The notes below the pieces were generated by a model, which saw only the letters and a program-made list of their open reading frames with translations, had not been told where the DNA came from and did no database searches. The translations under genes were made by a program, and so were the position numbers. Source: Deinococcus hopiensis KR-140 (GTDB taxonomy: Bacteria; Deinococcota; Deinococci; Deinococcales; Deinococcaceae). From it: a stretch of 64,000 nt of DNA. Shown one piece after another: positions 27,747 to 37,942 of this stretch. Location of the stretch: assembly GCA_943327755.2 (NCBI GenBank), contig CALPYF020000022.1, positions 7,754-71,753 on the forward strand, in the 5' to 3' direction. Position 1 is the stretch's first letter; each line of letters opens with the position of its first letter.

Positions 27747-28815
27747 CGCGGCCCCGGCCGCCTCGACGGCAGCGGACCTGCGGCTGGATCTCCTGATGCG
27801 CCTGTCGGACCTGCCGGGCGTGCCCGGTCAGGAGGACGCCGTGCGGACCCTCGTGCTGGCCGAACTGGACGGCCTGGTGGACGAGGTCCGCGTGGACGCC
27901 CTGGGGAACGTCATCGCCCGCCGCGCGCCCCGCGTGAAGAAGGGCGAGGTGGCCGAGCGCGTGATGATCAGCGCGCACATGGACGAGATCGGCTTCCTGG
28001 TGCGCTTTATCGACGACCGGGGCTTCGTGCGGGTGCAGGCGCTGGGCGGTTTCGATACCCGCAACCTCTTCGCACGGGACGTCACGGTGCATGCGCGTGG
28101 CGGGGCGCTGCCGGGCATCATGACGCCCGGCGGGAAACCCGTGCACATCGCCAGCCCCGAGGAACGCAAGAAGATTCCCGAGGTCAAGGAGTTCTTCATC
28201 GACCTGGGCCTGAGTGCCGACGAGGTCCGCGCGCAGGTGCGCGTCGGGGACATGGTCACGCTGGACCAGACGGCCCGGCAGGTCGGGCGGCTGGTGTGCG
28301 GCAAGGCCATGGACGACCGCGCCAGCGTGTTCCTGCTGCTGGAGACCCTGCGCGCCCTGCGCGGCCAGGACCTACGGCACGAGCTGATCGCCGTGTTCAG
28401 CACCCAGGAGGAGGTCGGCCTGCGCGGCGCGATCACCGCCGCGTACGGCGTGCAGCCCACGGTGGGCATCGGCCTGGACGTGACCCTGGCGGTGGACACC
28501 CCGGGCGTCGCGCCGGACGAGGCCGTCACGCACGTGGGGCAGGGCATCGGCATCAAGGTGTTCGACTCCAGCATGATCTCGCACCGGGGGCTGGTGGACA
28601 GCTTCTGGGACCTCGCGCAGGAGCGCGGCATTCCCGCGCAGCTGGAGGTCCTGGCGCTCGGCGGCACGGACGGCGCGGCCATCCAGCGCAGCCGGGAGGG
28701 CGTGCCCACCCTGACCCTCAGCCTGCCCACCCGCTACATCCATACGGTCGTGGAGGCCGTGCACGTGGACGACCTGCGCGCCGGGGTGGACCTGCTCGTC
28801 GCCTACCTGCGCTGA
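27721..28815 (+). CDS. M42-family metallo-aminopeptidase
   Basis: 364 residues. A dinuclear-metal aminopeptidase of the M42 (FrvX/YsdC) family that trims peptides in the cytoplasm. Metal ligands and the active site are visible as SAHMDEIGF (84-92), the bridging Asp in AMDDRASV, STQEEVGLRG with catalytic Glu-Glu, and a final His in PTRYIHTVVE. GTG at 27721 begins a Lys-rich tail before the conserved part, so the exact start is uncertain. It overlaps the pth tail. Confidence 0.9.
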   Translation: MSKKQKKADAAPAASTAADLRLDLLMRLSDLPGVPGQEDAVRTLVLAELDGLVDEVRVDALGNVIARRAPRVKKGEVAERVMISAHMDEIGFLVRFIDDRGFVRVQALGGFDTRNLFARDVTVHARGGALPGIMTPGGKPVHIASPEERKKIPEVKEFFIDLGLSADEVRAQVRVGDMVTLDQTARQVGRLVCGKAMDDRASVFLLLETLRALRGQDLRHELIAVFSTQEEVGLRGAITAAYGVQPTVGIGLDVTLAVDTPGVAPDEAVTHVGQGIGIKVFDSSMISHRGLVDSFWDLAQERGIPAQLEVLALGGTDGAAIQRSREGVPTLTLSLPTRYIHTVVEAVHVDDLRAGVDLLVAYLR

Positions 28816-28954
28816 GCGGACGCGCCGGGGGAGGGGGAGGCGCGCCGCCTGACGGGTCCCCCTTCCCCGGCTGACGTCAGGACCTGGGCCTCTCAAGATT
28901 CGCGCAAGGGTCCCGGGAGCAACGGTGGGCCCGCGCGGGTCGTAATGGGGGGAT

Positions 28955-29512
28955 ATGGAACTCCTGTCCGGTCTGCTGTCCTCGCTGGGCCTGTCGGGTG
29001 CGGCGGGCCTGAACGCGTTCATTCCGCTGCTGCTGGTGGGCCTGCTCTCCCGCGCGGACGTGGTGCACCTGAACGCCCCGTTTGACCTGCTGGGCAACCC
29101 GTGGGTGCTGTTGGGCGTGGCGGTGGTCGGCCTGCTGGATTTTGTGGGCGACAAGATTCCCGGGGTGGATCACGTGCTGCACGTGGCGGGCGGCGTGGTG
29201 AACGCGGCGGCGGGCGCGGTGCTGTTCGCGGCGCAGTCGGGTGTGGCGGACGTGCCCCCGGCGCTGAGCATGGCGCTGGGCCTGATCGTGGCGGGGGGCG
29301 TGCAGGCGACCCGCACGGCGGTGAGGCCGGTCGCGACCGCCACGACGGCCGGGCTGGGGAACCCGGTGGTGAGCACCGTTGAGGACGGCACGAGTCTGAT
29401 GCTCAGTGCGCTGGCGGTGTTCGCGCCGCTGGTGGCGGCGCTGCTGCTGGCCGTGATCGTGGTGGGCGTCTACCGCTTCTGGTCGGCGCGGCGGGTGCGG
29501 CGCCTGACGTAG
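28955..29512 (+). CDS. DUF4126 integral membrane protein
   Basis: 185 residues with five or six TM helices. SGAAGLNAFIPLLLVGL at the N-terminus, LLDFVGDKIPGVDHVLH in the middle and GNPVVSTVEDG near 150 are features of DUF4126. Function unknown. The ATG at 28955 follows a GGGGGAT stretch. A terminator-like hairpin follows the stop. Confidence 0.8.
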   Translation: MELLSGLLSSLGLSGAAGLNAFIPLLLVGLLSRADVVHLNAPFDLLGNPWVLLGVAVVGLLDFVGDKIPGVDHVLHVAGGVVNAAAGAVLFAAQSGVADVPPALSMALGLIVAGGVQATRTAVRPVATATTAGLGNPVVSTVEDGTSLMLSALAVFAPLVAALLLAVIVVGVYRFWSARRVRRLT

Positions 29513-29546
29513 CGTGACGGCACACACAGGGAGGGACACAGGGGCT

Positions 29547-29573
29547 GGGAGAGGCGAGCGGGTGGCCTCTCCC
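29547..29573 (+). terminator. Hairpin after the DUF4126 gene
   Basis: GGGAGAGGC / GCCTCTCCC form a perfect 9-bp stem with a 9-nt loop, 34 nt after the stop codon. No T run follows. It resembles the stem of the repeat at 9765-9785. Confidence 0.5.
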
Positions 29574-29709
29574 CGCTGCGTTGTGATGGGCGTGCAGGTT
29601 GTGCGCGGTTTCCGGTTCACCGTGCACGGCGACAGGGTCACTTGGCGCACCGGGATGAGGTATCACTGCATCTTGTTCTGAGAAGCCTAGCCAAATGCTC
29701 AAATAAATT

Positions 29710-29738
29710 TTGACATTCCGCACACATCTTCCTAAGCT
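29710..29738 (+). promoter_or_regulatory. Promoter of the first glnK-amtB pair
   Basis: TTGACA (29710-29715), a 17-bp spacer, then TAAGCT (29733-29738), preceded by an AT-rich AAATAAATTT stretch. This is the strongest sigma-70-like promoter in the region, giving a leader of about 48 nt before glnK1. Confidence 0.75.
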
Positions 29739-29791
29739 GGGGGCATGCAGGGATGCGGTCACTGCAAATTGCGCGGAAAAAAGGAGACGCC

Positions 29792-30163
29792 ATGAAACTG
29801 GTCACGGCTGTCATCAGGCCCGAACGGGTCCAGCAGGTCAAAGAAGCCCTCTTCCAGGCGGGCATCAGCGGGATCACCCTCGGGCGCGTCAGCGGCCACG
29901 GTGGCGAGCAGGAAGTCGTCGAGCACTACCGCGGCACCCGCGTCATGGTCGAGTTCCGCGACAAGGTCGAGGTCCGCATGGCCGTCAGCGAACCCTTCGT
30001 ACAGGCCGCCATCGACGCCATCTGCCTCGGCGCGCGCACCGGCGAGGTCGGCGACGGCAAGATCTTCGTCCAGCCCCTGGAGCAGGTCGTGCGCATCCGC
30101 ACCGGCGAGCGCGACAACGCCGCCCTGACCCCCGTCACCGAGACCCGCCTCACCCCCGCCTGA
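29792..30163 (+). CDS. glnK: Nitrogen regulatory protein PII (first copy)
   Basis: 123 residues. A trimeric signal protein that binds ATP/ADP and 2-oxoglutarate and gates AmtB with its T-loop. KLVTAVIRPERV, ARTGEVGDGKIFV and the RIRTGE end are typical. In the T-loop (37-55) the sequence is HYRGTRVMVEF, so the position equivalent to uridylylated Tyr51 is Val. Control by uridylylation is therefore unlikely, as in other Deinococcus-Thermus PII proteins. AAGGAG lies 7-8 nt before the ATG. It is 24 bp upstream of amtB1. Confidence 0.93.
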   Translation: MKLVTAVIRPERVQQVKEALFQAGISGITLGRVSGHGGEQEVVEHYRGTRVMVEFRDKVEVRMAVSEPFVQAAIDAICLGARTGEVGDGKIFVQPLEQVVRIRTGERDNAALTPVTETRLTPA

Positions 30164-30187
30164 GGCGGCCCCCACAGGAGTGCACCC

Positions 30188-31495
30188 ATGACCCACCTCC
30201 GCAAGACCCTCCCGCTGGCCCTGATGCTGGGCGGCGCGGCCCTCGCGCAGACTGAGGCGCCCAAACTCGACACCGGCGACACCGCCTGGATGATCGTCGC
30301 CTCTGCGCTGGTCCTCCTGATGACCCCCGGCCTCGCGTTCTTCTACGGCGGCCTGAGCCGCACCCAGAGCGTCCTGAACACCATGATGATGAGCGTCGTC
30401 TGCATCGGGCTGGTCGGCGTGCTGTGGCTGCTCGGCGGGTACTCCATCGCGTTCGCGCCCGGCGGCAACGCCTTCTTCAGCGGCCTGAGCAACTTCGGCT
30501 TCAATGGTCTGGCGGGGCAGCTGACCGGCACCATCCCCAGCTACATCTTCGCGGCCTTCCAGGCGATGTTCGCGATCATCGCCGTCGCATTGATCAGCGG
30601 CGCGGTCATTGAGCGCATGCGCTTCGGGGCCTTCGTGCTGTTCGGCGGCCTGTGGAGCCTGCTTATCTACGCCCCGCTGGCCCACTGGGTCTGGAACGCC
30701 GACGGCTGGCTGTTCAAGCTGGGCGCGCTGGACTTCGCGGGCGGCACCGTCATCCACATCGCCGCCGGGGTCAGCGGTCTGGTCGCCGCGTCCGTGCTGG
30801 GCGCCCGCATCGGCTTCCCCAAGACCGCGCACGTGCCCCACAACGTCCCCTTCGTGCTGCTGGGCGCGGGCCTGCTGTGGTTCGGCTGGATGGGATTCAA
30901 CGCCGGCAGCGCGCTGGCCGCCAACCAGACCGCCGCGCTGGCCTTCATGACCACCCTGATCGCCCCCGCCGCCGCGATGCTCACCTGGCTGGGTCTGGAG
31001 AGTGTCCGCACCGGCAAACCCACCGCCGTGGGCGCCGCCACCGGCCTGGTCGTCGGTCTGGTCGCCATCACCCCCGCCTGCGCCTTCGTCTCCCCGCTCG
31101 CCTCGGTGGTCGTGGGTGTGCTGGGCGCCGCCGCGAGCTTCGCCGCCGTGCAGTTCAAGGCCCGCATGAAGGCCGACGACGCGCTGGACGTCTTCGCCTG
31201 CCACGGCGTCGCCGGGATCGTGGGCGCGCTGCTGACCGGCGCCCTGGCCTTCACCACCGGCAGTGGCAAGCCCTGGGGCGAGCAGATGGTCATCCAGATC
31301 ATCGGTGTGGCGGCCAGCGTCGTCTGGACCGGCCTGGGCTCGTTCATCCTGCTGAAACTGGTCGGGCTGGTCATGCCGCTGCGCGTCCCCGTCAATCAGG
31401 AGATCGCCGGGATCGACGTCAGTGCCCACAGCGAGCAGGGCTACTCCGACAGCGAGACCGGCCTGGGCGCCCCCGTCTTCGTCGGCGGCGACTGA
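30188..31495 (+). CDS. amtB: Ammonium transporter AmtB (first copy, canonical twin His)
   Basis: 435 residues: a signal peptide (about 1-21) and eleven TM helices. The pore is canonical: His190 in TVIHIAAG and His339 in DVFACHGVAG are the twin-His pair of E. coli AmtB (168 and 318). FYGGL, HWVWNADGWLF and FGWMGFNAGSAL are family motifs. The short cytoplasmic C-tail (IDVSAHSEQGYSDSE) fits PII docking. It is co-transcribed with glnK1. Confidence 0.95.
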   Translation: MTHLRKTLPLALMLGGAALAQTEAPKLDTGDTAWMIVASALVLLMTPGLAFFYGGLSRTQSVLNTMMMSVVCIGLVGVLWLLGGYSIAFAPGGNAFFSGLSNFGFNGLAGQLTGTIPSYIFAAFQAMFAIIAVALISGAVIERMRFGAFVLFGGLWSLLIYAPLAHWVWNADGWLFKLGALDFAGGTVIHIAAGVSGLVAASVLGARIGFPKTAHVPHNVPFVLLGAGLLWFGWMGFNAGSALAANQTAALAFMTTLIAPAAAMLTWLGLESVRTGKPTAVGAATGLVVGLVAITPACAFVSPLASVVVGVLGAAASFAAVQFKARMKADDALDVFACHGVAGIVGALLTGALAFTTGSGKPWGEQMVIQIIGVAASVVWTGLGSFILLKLVGLVMPLRVPVNQEIAGIDVSAHSEQGYSDSETGLGAPVFVGGD

Positions 31496-31569
31496 TCACC
31501 ACCTGAACACTTCTCTGACCTTCCTGGGGCCTGACCCGGCCCACCCCTGAATCCGACCCTCCACGTCTG

Positions 31570-31599
31570 CCGACCCCCGACCGCATCCCCGGGGGTCGG
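31570..31599 (+). terminator. amtB1 terminator
   Basis: A perfect 10-bp stem (CCGACCCCCG / CGGGGGTCGG) with a 10-nt loop, followed by TCTTCT. It separates the two glnK-amtB units, so each pair is its own transcript. Confidence 0.85.
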
Positions 31600-31693
31600 T
31601 CTTCTGTCTGTCTGGATAGGCTAAAACGCCGGTTCCTGCCGAACAGATCGCAATACATCCGTAATTCGAGTGCGGATTGTCTGGAAGATGTTG

Positions 31694-31704
31694 GACAAAT
31701 TGTC
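31694..31704 (+). promoter_or_regulatory. Palindrome upstream of glnK2
   Basis: GACAA-A-TTGTC, centred about 30 bp upstream of the TACGCT -10 box (31726-31731) that lies 6 nt from the glnK2 ATG. This is an activator or repressor position. No counterpart is seen before glnK1, which would allow different regulation of the two pairs. Confidence 0.35.
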
Positions 31705-31737
31705 ACTCCCGGGATGACGCTTGGGTACGCTCGGGGT

Positions 31738-32115
31738 ATGAAACTGATCACGGCCGTCGTTCGTCCGGAACGGGTGCAGCAGGTCAAGGAGGCCCTCTTC
31801 CAGGCGGGCATCAGTGGCATCACGCTTTCCCGCGTCAGCGGGCACGGCGGCGAGCAGTCCGTCGTCGAGCACTACCGCGGTACCCGCGTCATGGTGGAGT
31901 TCCACGACAAGGTCGAATTCCGCATGGCCGTCAGCGAGCCCTTTGTACAGGCCGCCATCGACGCGATCTGCAAGGGCGCCCGCACCGGGGAGGTCGGGGA
32001 CGGCAAGATCTTCGTGCAGCCCATGGAGCGCGTGCTCCGCATCCGCACCGGTGAGGAGGACACGGCCGCCCTGACCCCCGTCACCGAGACCAAGCTCACC
32101 CCGGACAGCCTGTGA
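31738..32115 (+). CDS. glnK: Nitrogen regulatory protein PII (second copy)
   Basis: 125 residues, nearly identical in layout to the first copy. The T-loop again reads HYRGTRVMVEF with Val at position 51. Differences are few (SRVSGHGGEQSVVE, CKGARTG, MERVLRIRTGEED). The TACGCT box 6 nt from the ATG suggests a leaderless mRNA, unlike copy 1, which has a ribosome site. It overlaps amtB2 by 4 nt (GTGA). Confidence 0.92.
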   Translation: MKLITAVVRPERVQQVKEALFQAGISGITLSRVSGHGGEQSVVEHYRGTRVMVEFHDKVEFRMAVSEPFVQAAIDAICKGARTGEVGDGKIFVQPMERVLRIRTGEEDTAALTPVTETKLTPDSL

Positions 32116-33437
32116 GTCCCCTGGTCCGCCGCGCGGCGCCCCTGCTGCTGACCCTGCTGGGAAGCGGGGGCGCCGCGCAGGCACAGGGCATGAACGGGGC
32201 AGACACCGCCTTCATCCTGCTGTGCTCGGCGCTCGTGCTGCTCATGACCCCCGGCCTCGCCATCTTCTACGGCGGGCTGGTCCGCGCCGGCAGCGTCCTG
32301 AACACCATGATGATGAGCTTCGCCGCCATGGGAATCGCCAGCGTCGCCTGGGTCGCCGTCGGGTACACCCTGGCCTTCGGACCCGGCGGGAACGCCCTGA
32401 TCGGTGGGCTCTCGCAGGTGGGCCTGGGTAACATGGCCGGTGAACTGACCGGCACCATCCCCACGCCGCTGTTCGCGGTCTTCCAGATCCTCTTCGCGGT
32501 CATCACGCTGGCGGTCGTCAGCGGCAGCGTCGTGGAACGCATGCGTTTCCCGGCGTTCGCGCTGTTCGGGACGCTGTGGGTGCTGTGCATCTACGCTCCG
32601 CTGGCCCACTGGGTCTGGAGCCCGGACGGCTGGCTGTTCAAGCTGGGCCTGCTGGACTTCGCGGGCGGCACCGTCGTCGAGGTCGCGTCCGGTGTCAGCG
32701 GGCTGGTGGCCGCGCTGGTGCTCGGGCCGCGCCTGGGCTTCCCGCGCATGGTCAGCGTGCCGCACAACGTCCCGCTGGTGCTGCTGGGCACCGGCCTGCT
32801 GTGGTTCGGCTGGATGGGCTTCAACGCCGGCAGCGCCCTGGCCGCCGGGCAGACCGCCGCGTACGCGCTGCTGAACACGAACACCGCCGCCGCCGCCGCC
32901 CTGCTCGTGTGGCTGCTGTGGGATCAGGTGCGCGGCGGGCGCCCGACCGCCATCGGCGCCGCGACCGGTGCGGTCGTCGGACTGGTCGCCATCACGCCCG
33001 CGTGCGGCTTCGTCACGCCCGGCGGCGCGCTGCTGATCGGCGCGGTCGCCAGCACCGTCTCCTGGTTCCTGGTCGCCAACAAGCACCGCCTGCTGCCCGA
33101 CGACGCGCTGGACGTCTTCGCCTGCCACGGGACCGCCGGGGTGGTCGGCACGCTCCTGACCGGCGTCCTGGCCAGTCCCGCCATCAATCCGGCCGGGAAG
33201 GGGCTGCTCGCCGGGCACGCCGCGCAGCTGGGCACGCAGCTGATCGGCGTGCTGGCCGCCGCCGCGCTGGCGGGCGTGGGCACGCTGGCCCTGCTGAAAC
33301 TCACGGCCCTGCTGACCCCGCTGCGCCTGACCCAGCAGCAGGAGGTGCGCGGCGTGGACCTGAGCGAACACCAGGAAGAGGGGTATCAGGAGGCCCAGAG
33401 TCCGCTGGCCGCCCCGGTGTTTGTCGGTCACGACTGA
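32112..33437 (+). CDS. AmtB-family transporter (second copy) with His-to-Glu pore change
   Basis: 441 residues, co-linear with AmtB1 over the whole length: signal peptide to about 25, then eleven TM helices. The first twin-His position is replaced, TVVEVASG with Glu190 (codon GAG at 32679-32681) against TVIHIAAG in copy 1. The second is kept, His339 in DVFACHGTAG. Glu at this site occurs naturally in fungal Mep1/Mep3-type transporters and alters the transport mode, so the two tandem transporters probably differ in affinity, rate or selectivity. GTG start overlaps the glnK2 stop. Confidence 0.92.
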   Translation: MSPLVRRAAPLLLTLLGSGGAAQAQGMNGADTAFILLCSALVLLMTPGLAIFYGGLVRAGSVLNTMMMSFAAMGIASVAWVAVGYTLAFGPGGNALIGGLSQVGLGNMAGELTGTIPTPLFAVFQILFAVITLAVVSGSVVERMRFPAFALFGTLWVLCIYAPLAHWVWSPDGWLFKLGLLDFAGGTVVEVASGVSGLVAALVLGPRLGFPRMVSVPHNVPLVLLGTGLLWFGWMGFNAGSALAAGQTAAYALLNTNTAAAAALLVWLLWDQVRGGRPTAIGAATGAVVGLVAITPACGFVTPGGALLIGAVASTVSWFLVANKHRLLPDDALDVFACHGTAGVVGTLLTGVLASPAINPAGKGLLAGHAAQLGTQLIGVLAAAALAGVGTLALLKLTALLTPLRLTQQQEVRGVDLSEHQEEGYQEAQSPLAAPVFVGHD

Positions 33438-33473
33438 CCCGCGCTGCCCCCCCATCCGGGGGGGCGGCCTGGC

Positions 33474-33499
33474 CCCCCGGCACCCTTTCGCCGGGGGGT
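33474..33499 (+). terminator. amtB2 terminator
   Basis: CCCCCCGGC / GCCGGGGGG, a 9-bp stem with an 8-nt loop, followed by TTTGCGTTGT. A second G/C hairpin (CCCCCCC / GGGGGGG near 33449-33466) precedes it. Confidence 0.8.
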
Positions 33500-33694
33500 T
33501 TGCGTTGTCAGGCACAGGGACGCTTGCCCTGCCGGAAGCATAAAGATGGTGTGTTAGGATGCAACGTGAGTCTGACATCACCATTACCAGGGTCGGGCCA
33601 CCGAAAAACTCACCGCACCCCCGCCACACCCCATGACGTTTCTGGGGCGCTTGACCGGGGTGCTTGAGTCACGACGGGAAAGGAGGAGTGAGTT
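33500..33694 (+). promoter_or_regulatory. Upstream region of the V/A-ATPase operon
   Basis: There is no gene here. A TAGGAT box at about 33556-33561 in the AT-richest part (CATAAAGATGGTGTGTTAGG) is the best promoter candidate, but no good -35 is seen at 17 bp. It would leave a leader of about 125 nt ending in AAGGAGGAG before the TTG start. Confidence 0.35.
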
Positions 33695-34012
33695 TTGGAC
33701 GTCTCAAGTCGAGTCTTAAGTGAACTGGCCAGCCGCGAGGCAGCGCTGGACGCGCAGATCGAAACGGCCCGCGCGCAGGCGCAGGAGACCGTGGACGCTG
33801 CCCAGGCGCAGGCCGCGAGCATCCTCCGCGACGCGCAGGACCGCGTGAAGGCCATGCAGGCCCAGCAGGATCAGCAGCTGGCCCGCGACGTGCAGCAGGT
33901 TCGCGAGGAATCCAGCGCCAGTGCACAGTCCCAGGCGCAGGCCATCCGCGCGCGCGCGGAAGCCAAGCTGGGCGAGGCCGTGGACACCATCATGAGGGCG
34001 GTGCTTCCGTGA
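33695..34012 (+). CDS. V/A-type ATPase subunit G/H (peripheral stalk)
   Basis: 105 residues forming a long Ala/Gln/Glu-rich coiled coil (about 10-100), as expected for the G-type stalk subunit that pairs with subunit E. The start is TTG at 33695 with AAGGAGG about 9 nt upstream. First gene of the nine-gene ATPase operon; it overlaps subunit I by 4 nt (GTGA). Confidence 0.85.
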   Translation: MDVSSRVLSELASREAALDAQIETARAQAQETVDAAQAQAASILRDAQDRVKAMQAQQDQQLARDVQQVREESSASAQSQAQAIRARAEAKLGEAVDTIMRAVLP

Positions 34013-36066
34013 TCAACCCCATGCAGCAGGTCGTGATCGCCACGCGCAAACGCGACAGTGAAGCGGTCATTGCGGCGCTGCAGGACGCCGGGGTGCTGCA
34101 CCTCAAGCCCATCACGGGTGGCCCGCTGAGCACCGGTAGCCTCGCCGGGGCCGACGCCCAGAGCCGCCGCGAGGACGAGCGCCTGCTCGCCCGCGCGGAG
34201 AGCACCCTCGCGGAACTCGGCAGCTACCGACCCGCGCCCGCCTCCCTTCCCGCCAGTGAAGGCTGGACCGACCTGATCGAACAGGCTGCGCAGCCCACCG
34301 CTGCCCTGGCCCGTCAGCGTCAGGACCTCCAGGCCGACCTGGACGCCGAGAGCGCCTACGGCGACGCCGTGCGCGCCCTGGGCCGCATGGCCGGCACCCT
34401 GGACCGCAGCCAGCGCGTCTCGCTGCTGCCCTTCGTGCTGCAGGCCACCGACAACCTCGGCGAACTGGACGCCGCGCTGAAGGCCGACCTGGCCGACCGC
34501 TACGTCCTGGCCACCGAAACCGTCGGTGCCAACCGCGTCGGGCTGATCGCCACCCGCCGCAGCGAACGCGACCTCGCGCGCGCCGCGCTGGGCAAGGTCC
34601 GCCTGGGCGAACTGCGCCTGCCCGGCCGTTTCGACGGGCTGCCGCTGGGCGAAGCCGCCGCCGAGATGGACCGCGTCTCCCGCACCGGCACCGCCCGCCT
34701 GGGCGAGCTGAACGCCGAACGCGACCGTCTGGCGCAGGCCCACGCGCCCGCGCTGTACGCCATCCGCGACGCCCTGAAAGACCGCGTGGCCATCCACGAC
34801 GTCCGGGCCGTCTCCGCGCGCGGCAAGTACAGCCTCGCGCTGCAGGGGTACGTCCCCGAGGACCGCCTCGCGGCCCTCAAGGGCGCCCTGGACCGCTTTG
34901 GCAGCGCCGTCAGCTACGACCTGCACCCCGTCGACGACCACCACGACGACCTCGTGCCGGTCGAACTGAAGAACAACAGCTACGTCAAGCCCTTCCAGAC
35001 CGTGATGGGCCTCATGACGCCGCCCAAGTACGGCACCTTCGACCCCACCTGGGTCGTGGCGCTGTTCTTCCCGCTGTTCTTCGGGATCATCATGGCCGAC
35101 ATCGGCTACGGCCTGCTGTTCCTGTGGTTTGGTATGTGGCTGCTCGGCAAGGCCAAACGCAACGAGGGCTGGGACCTCAGCTTCTTCGGCGCGTACGTGC
35201 CGCCCGTCACCCTGCGTGACTTGGGCTTCGTGACGAACGTCATGGCCGCCTGGACCATCCTGTGGGGCTTCCTGACCGGCGAGTTCTTCGGGACCTTCCT
35301 GGAGCACCTGCACGTCTTCTACATCAACCCGGAACTGCTGAACAGCCTCTGGAGCTGGACCGGCGTCCGCTACCCGATTGAGGAAGGCGTCAAGCACTAC
35401 GGCGCGATCCCGATCCTCTTCCCGCGACTGGAAACCGGGTACTTCAGCAACGTCGCCCTCGTCTTCGCGCTGTGCTTCGGCATCCTGCAGGTGCTGTGGG
35501 GCTGGGCCATCCGCGTGCAGCAGGGCATGAAGCACAAAGACCCCGTGCACACCTGGGAAGGCATCGCGCTGTTCGGCGGCGTCGCCGGCCTGATCCTGAT
35601 GGCCTTCGCCACCAAGGCGGGCAAGGACTTCAGCGCCTTCACGAACTTCAGCGACCCCCGCGTCCTGCTGATGTACGTCGGCTTCATCGCCTTCGTGGTC
35701 GGCTGGCTGCGCGTCATCAAGCACTACCCGCTGCTGCCCATCGAACTGCTCTCGCAGGGCGGCGCGGTCGTCAGCTACGCCCGTATCTTCGCCGTGGGTC
35801 TGGTGTCCGCCATTCTCGCCAAGCTCTGCACCGACCTGGGCTGGAGCCTGTACGAGAGCATCGGATTCATCGGCATCATCATCGGCATCCTGCTGGGCCT
35901 GGTCCTGCACTTCCTAGTGCTGGCCCTGACCCTGATCGGCCACGTGCTGCAGCCGCTGCGTCTTCACATGGTGGAGTTCCTCAACCCCACCGGATTCAAC
36001 GCCGACTCCAGCCCCCGCTACAACCCCCTTCGCCGCCTCAGCCCCGCCCAGGGGCAGGTTAAATAA
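34009..36066 (+). CDS. V/A-type ATPase subunit I (subunit a)
   Basis: 685 residues. The N-terminal cytoplasmic half (1-345) has two coiled-coil arms. The C-terminal half has about eight TM helices with the proton half-channels (PPKYGTFDPTWVVALFFPLF, GIIMADIGYGLLF, and YARIFAVGLVSAILA near the end). GTG at 34009 overlaps the preceding stop. The length is normal for the Thermus-type subunit. Confidence 0.93.
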   Translation: MINPMQQVVIATRKRDSEAVIAALQDAGVLHLKPITGGPLSTGSLAGADAQSRREDERLLARAESTLAELGSYRPAPASLPASEGWTDLIEQAAQPTAALARQRQDLQADLDAESAYGDAVRALGRMAGTLDRSQRVSLLPFVLQATDNLGELDAALKADLADRYVLATETVGANRVGLIATRRSERDLARAALGKVRLGELRLPGRFDGLPLGEAAAEMDRVSRTGTARLGELNAERDRLAQAHAPALYAIRDALKDRVAIHDVRAVSARGKYSLALQGYVPEDRLAALKGALDRFGSAVSYDLHPVDDHHDDLVPVELKNNSYVKPFQTVMGLMTPPKYGTFDPTWVVALFFPLFFGIIMADIGYGLLFLWFGMWLLGKAKRNEGWDLSFFGAYVPPVTLRDLGFVTNVMAAWTILWGFLTGEFFGTFLEHLHVFYINPELLNSLWSWTGVRYPIEEGVKHYGAIPILFPRLETGYFSNVALVFALCFGILQVLWGWAIRVQQGMKHKDPVHTWEGIALFGGVAGLILMAFATKAGKDFSAFTNFSDPRVLLMYVGFIAFVVGWLRVIKHYPLLPIELLSQGGAVVSYARIFAVGLVSAILAKLCTDLGWSLYESIGFIGIIIGILLGLVLHFLVLALTLIGHVLQPLRLHMVEFLNPTGFNADSSPRYNPLRRLSPAQGQVK

Positions 36067-36082
36067 CCCAGGAGTGTTCACC

Positions 36083-36385
<303 letters not shown>

Positions 36386-36386
36386 T

Positions 36387-36956
36387 ATGGCGCTCGACAA
36401 GCTCCTCGAGAACGAAGCCCAGCAGGAAATCGAGCGCATCCGCGCCGAGGCCCAGGGCCGCGCCGAGCAGATCGTCGCCCAGGCCCACGAACAGGCCCAG
36501 GCCCTGATCGACTCGCGCACCCGCCAGCTGGAAGGTGCCCGCCAGGCCGAACTGGTGCGCGCCCGCAGCGCCGCTGACCTCGACAGCAGCGCGCAGCGTC
36601 TCGCCGCTGCCGACAGCCTCCAGGCGCAGGCGTTCACGGTTTCCGAGCAGTACCTGCACTCCGTGACCACCTCGCCCGAGTACCCCGTGATCGTCGCCAA
36701 GCTGCTGCAGGAAGCCCTGCAGGTGCTGCCCGACGCCGAGGTGGTCGAGGCGGCCCTGGCCGAGCACGACGCCGTCCGCACGGCCCTGGGCCAGCTGGGC
36801 CGTCACCTGGACGTGCGCCCCAACGAGCAGGTCAAGACCGGCGTGCGCCTGGTCGGCAAGGGCGGCAAGGCCAGCATTCAGAACACGCTCGTGGGTCGCC
36901 TGAACCGCGTGCGCGGCGACCTCGCCCCGCAGATCAGCCGACTGCTGGCCGAGTAA
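36387..36956 (+). CDS. V/A-type ATPase subunit E
   Basis: 189 residues. The N-terminal ~100 residues are an Ala/Gln/Glu-rich coiled coil, and the C-terminal part is a globular head (KGGKASIQNTLVGRLNRVRGDLAPQ split around 155-185) that binds the catalytic head. It starts 1 nt after the subunit K stop, so the two are probably translationally coupled. Confidence 0.92.
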   Translation: MALDKLLENEAQQEIERIRAEAQGRAEQIVAQAHEQAQALIDSRTRQLEGARQAELVRARSAADLDSSAQRLAAADSLQAQAFTVSEQYLHSVTTSPEYPVIVAKLLQEALQVLPDAEVVEAALAEHDAVRTALGQLGRHLDVRPNEQVKTGVRLVGKGGKASIQNTLVGRLNRVRGDLAPQISRLLAE

Positions 36957-36964
36957 GGATCCAC

Positions 36965-37938
<974 letters not shown>

Positions 37939-37942
<4 letters not shown>

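Noticed and set aside
29759..33629. Long antisense frames across the glnK-amtB pairs
   Set aside because: Both copies show equivalent antisense frames because the sense genes are paralogous and GC-rich; no independent support.
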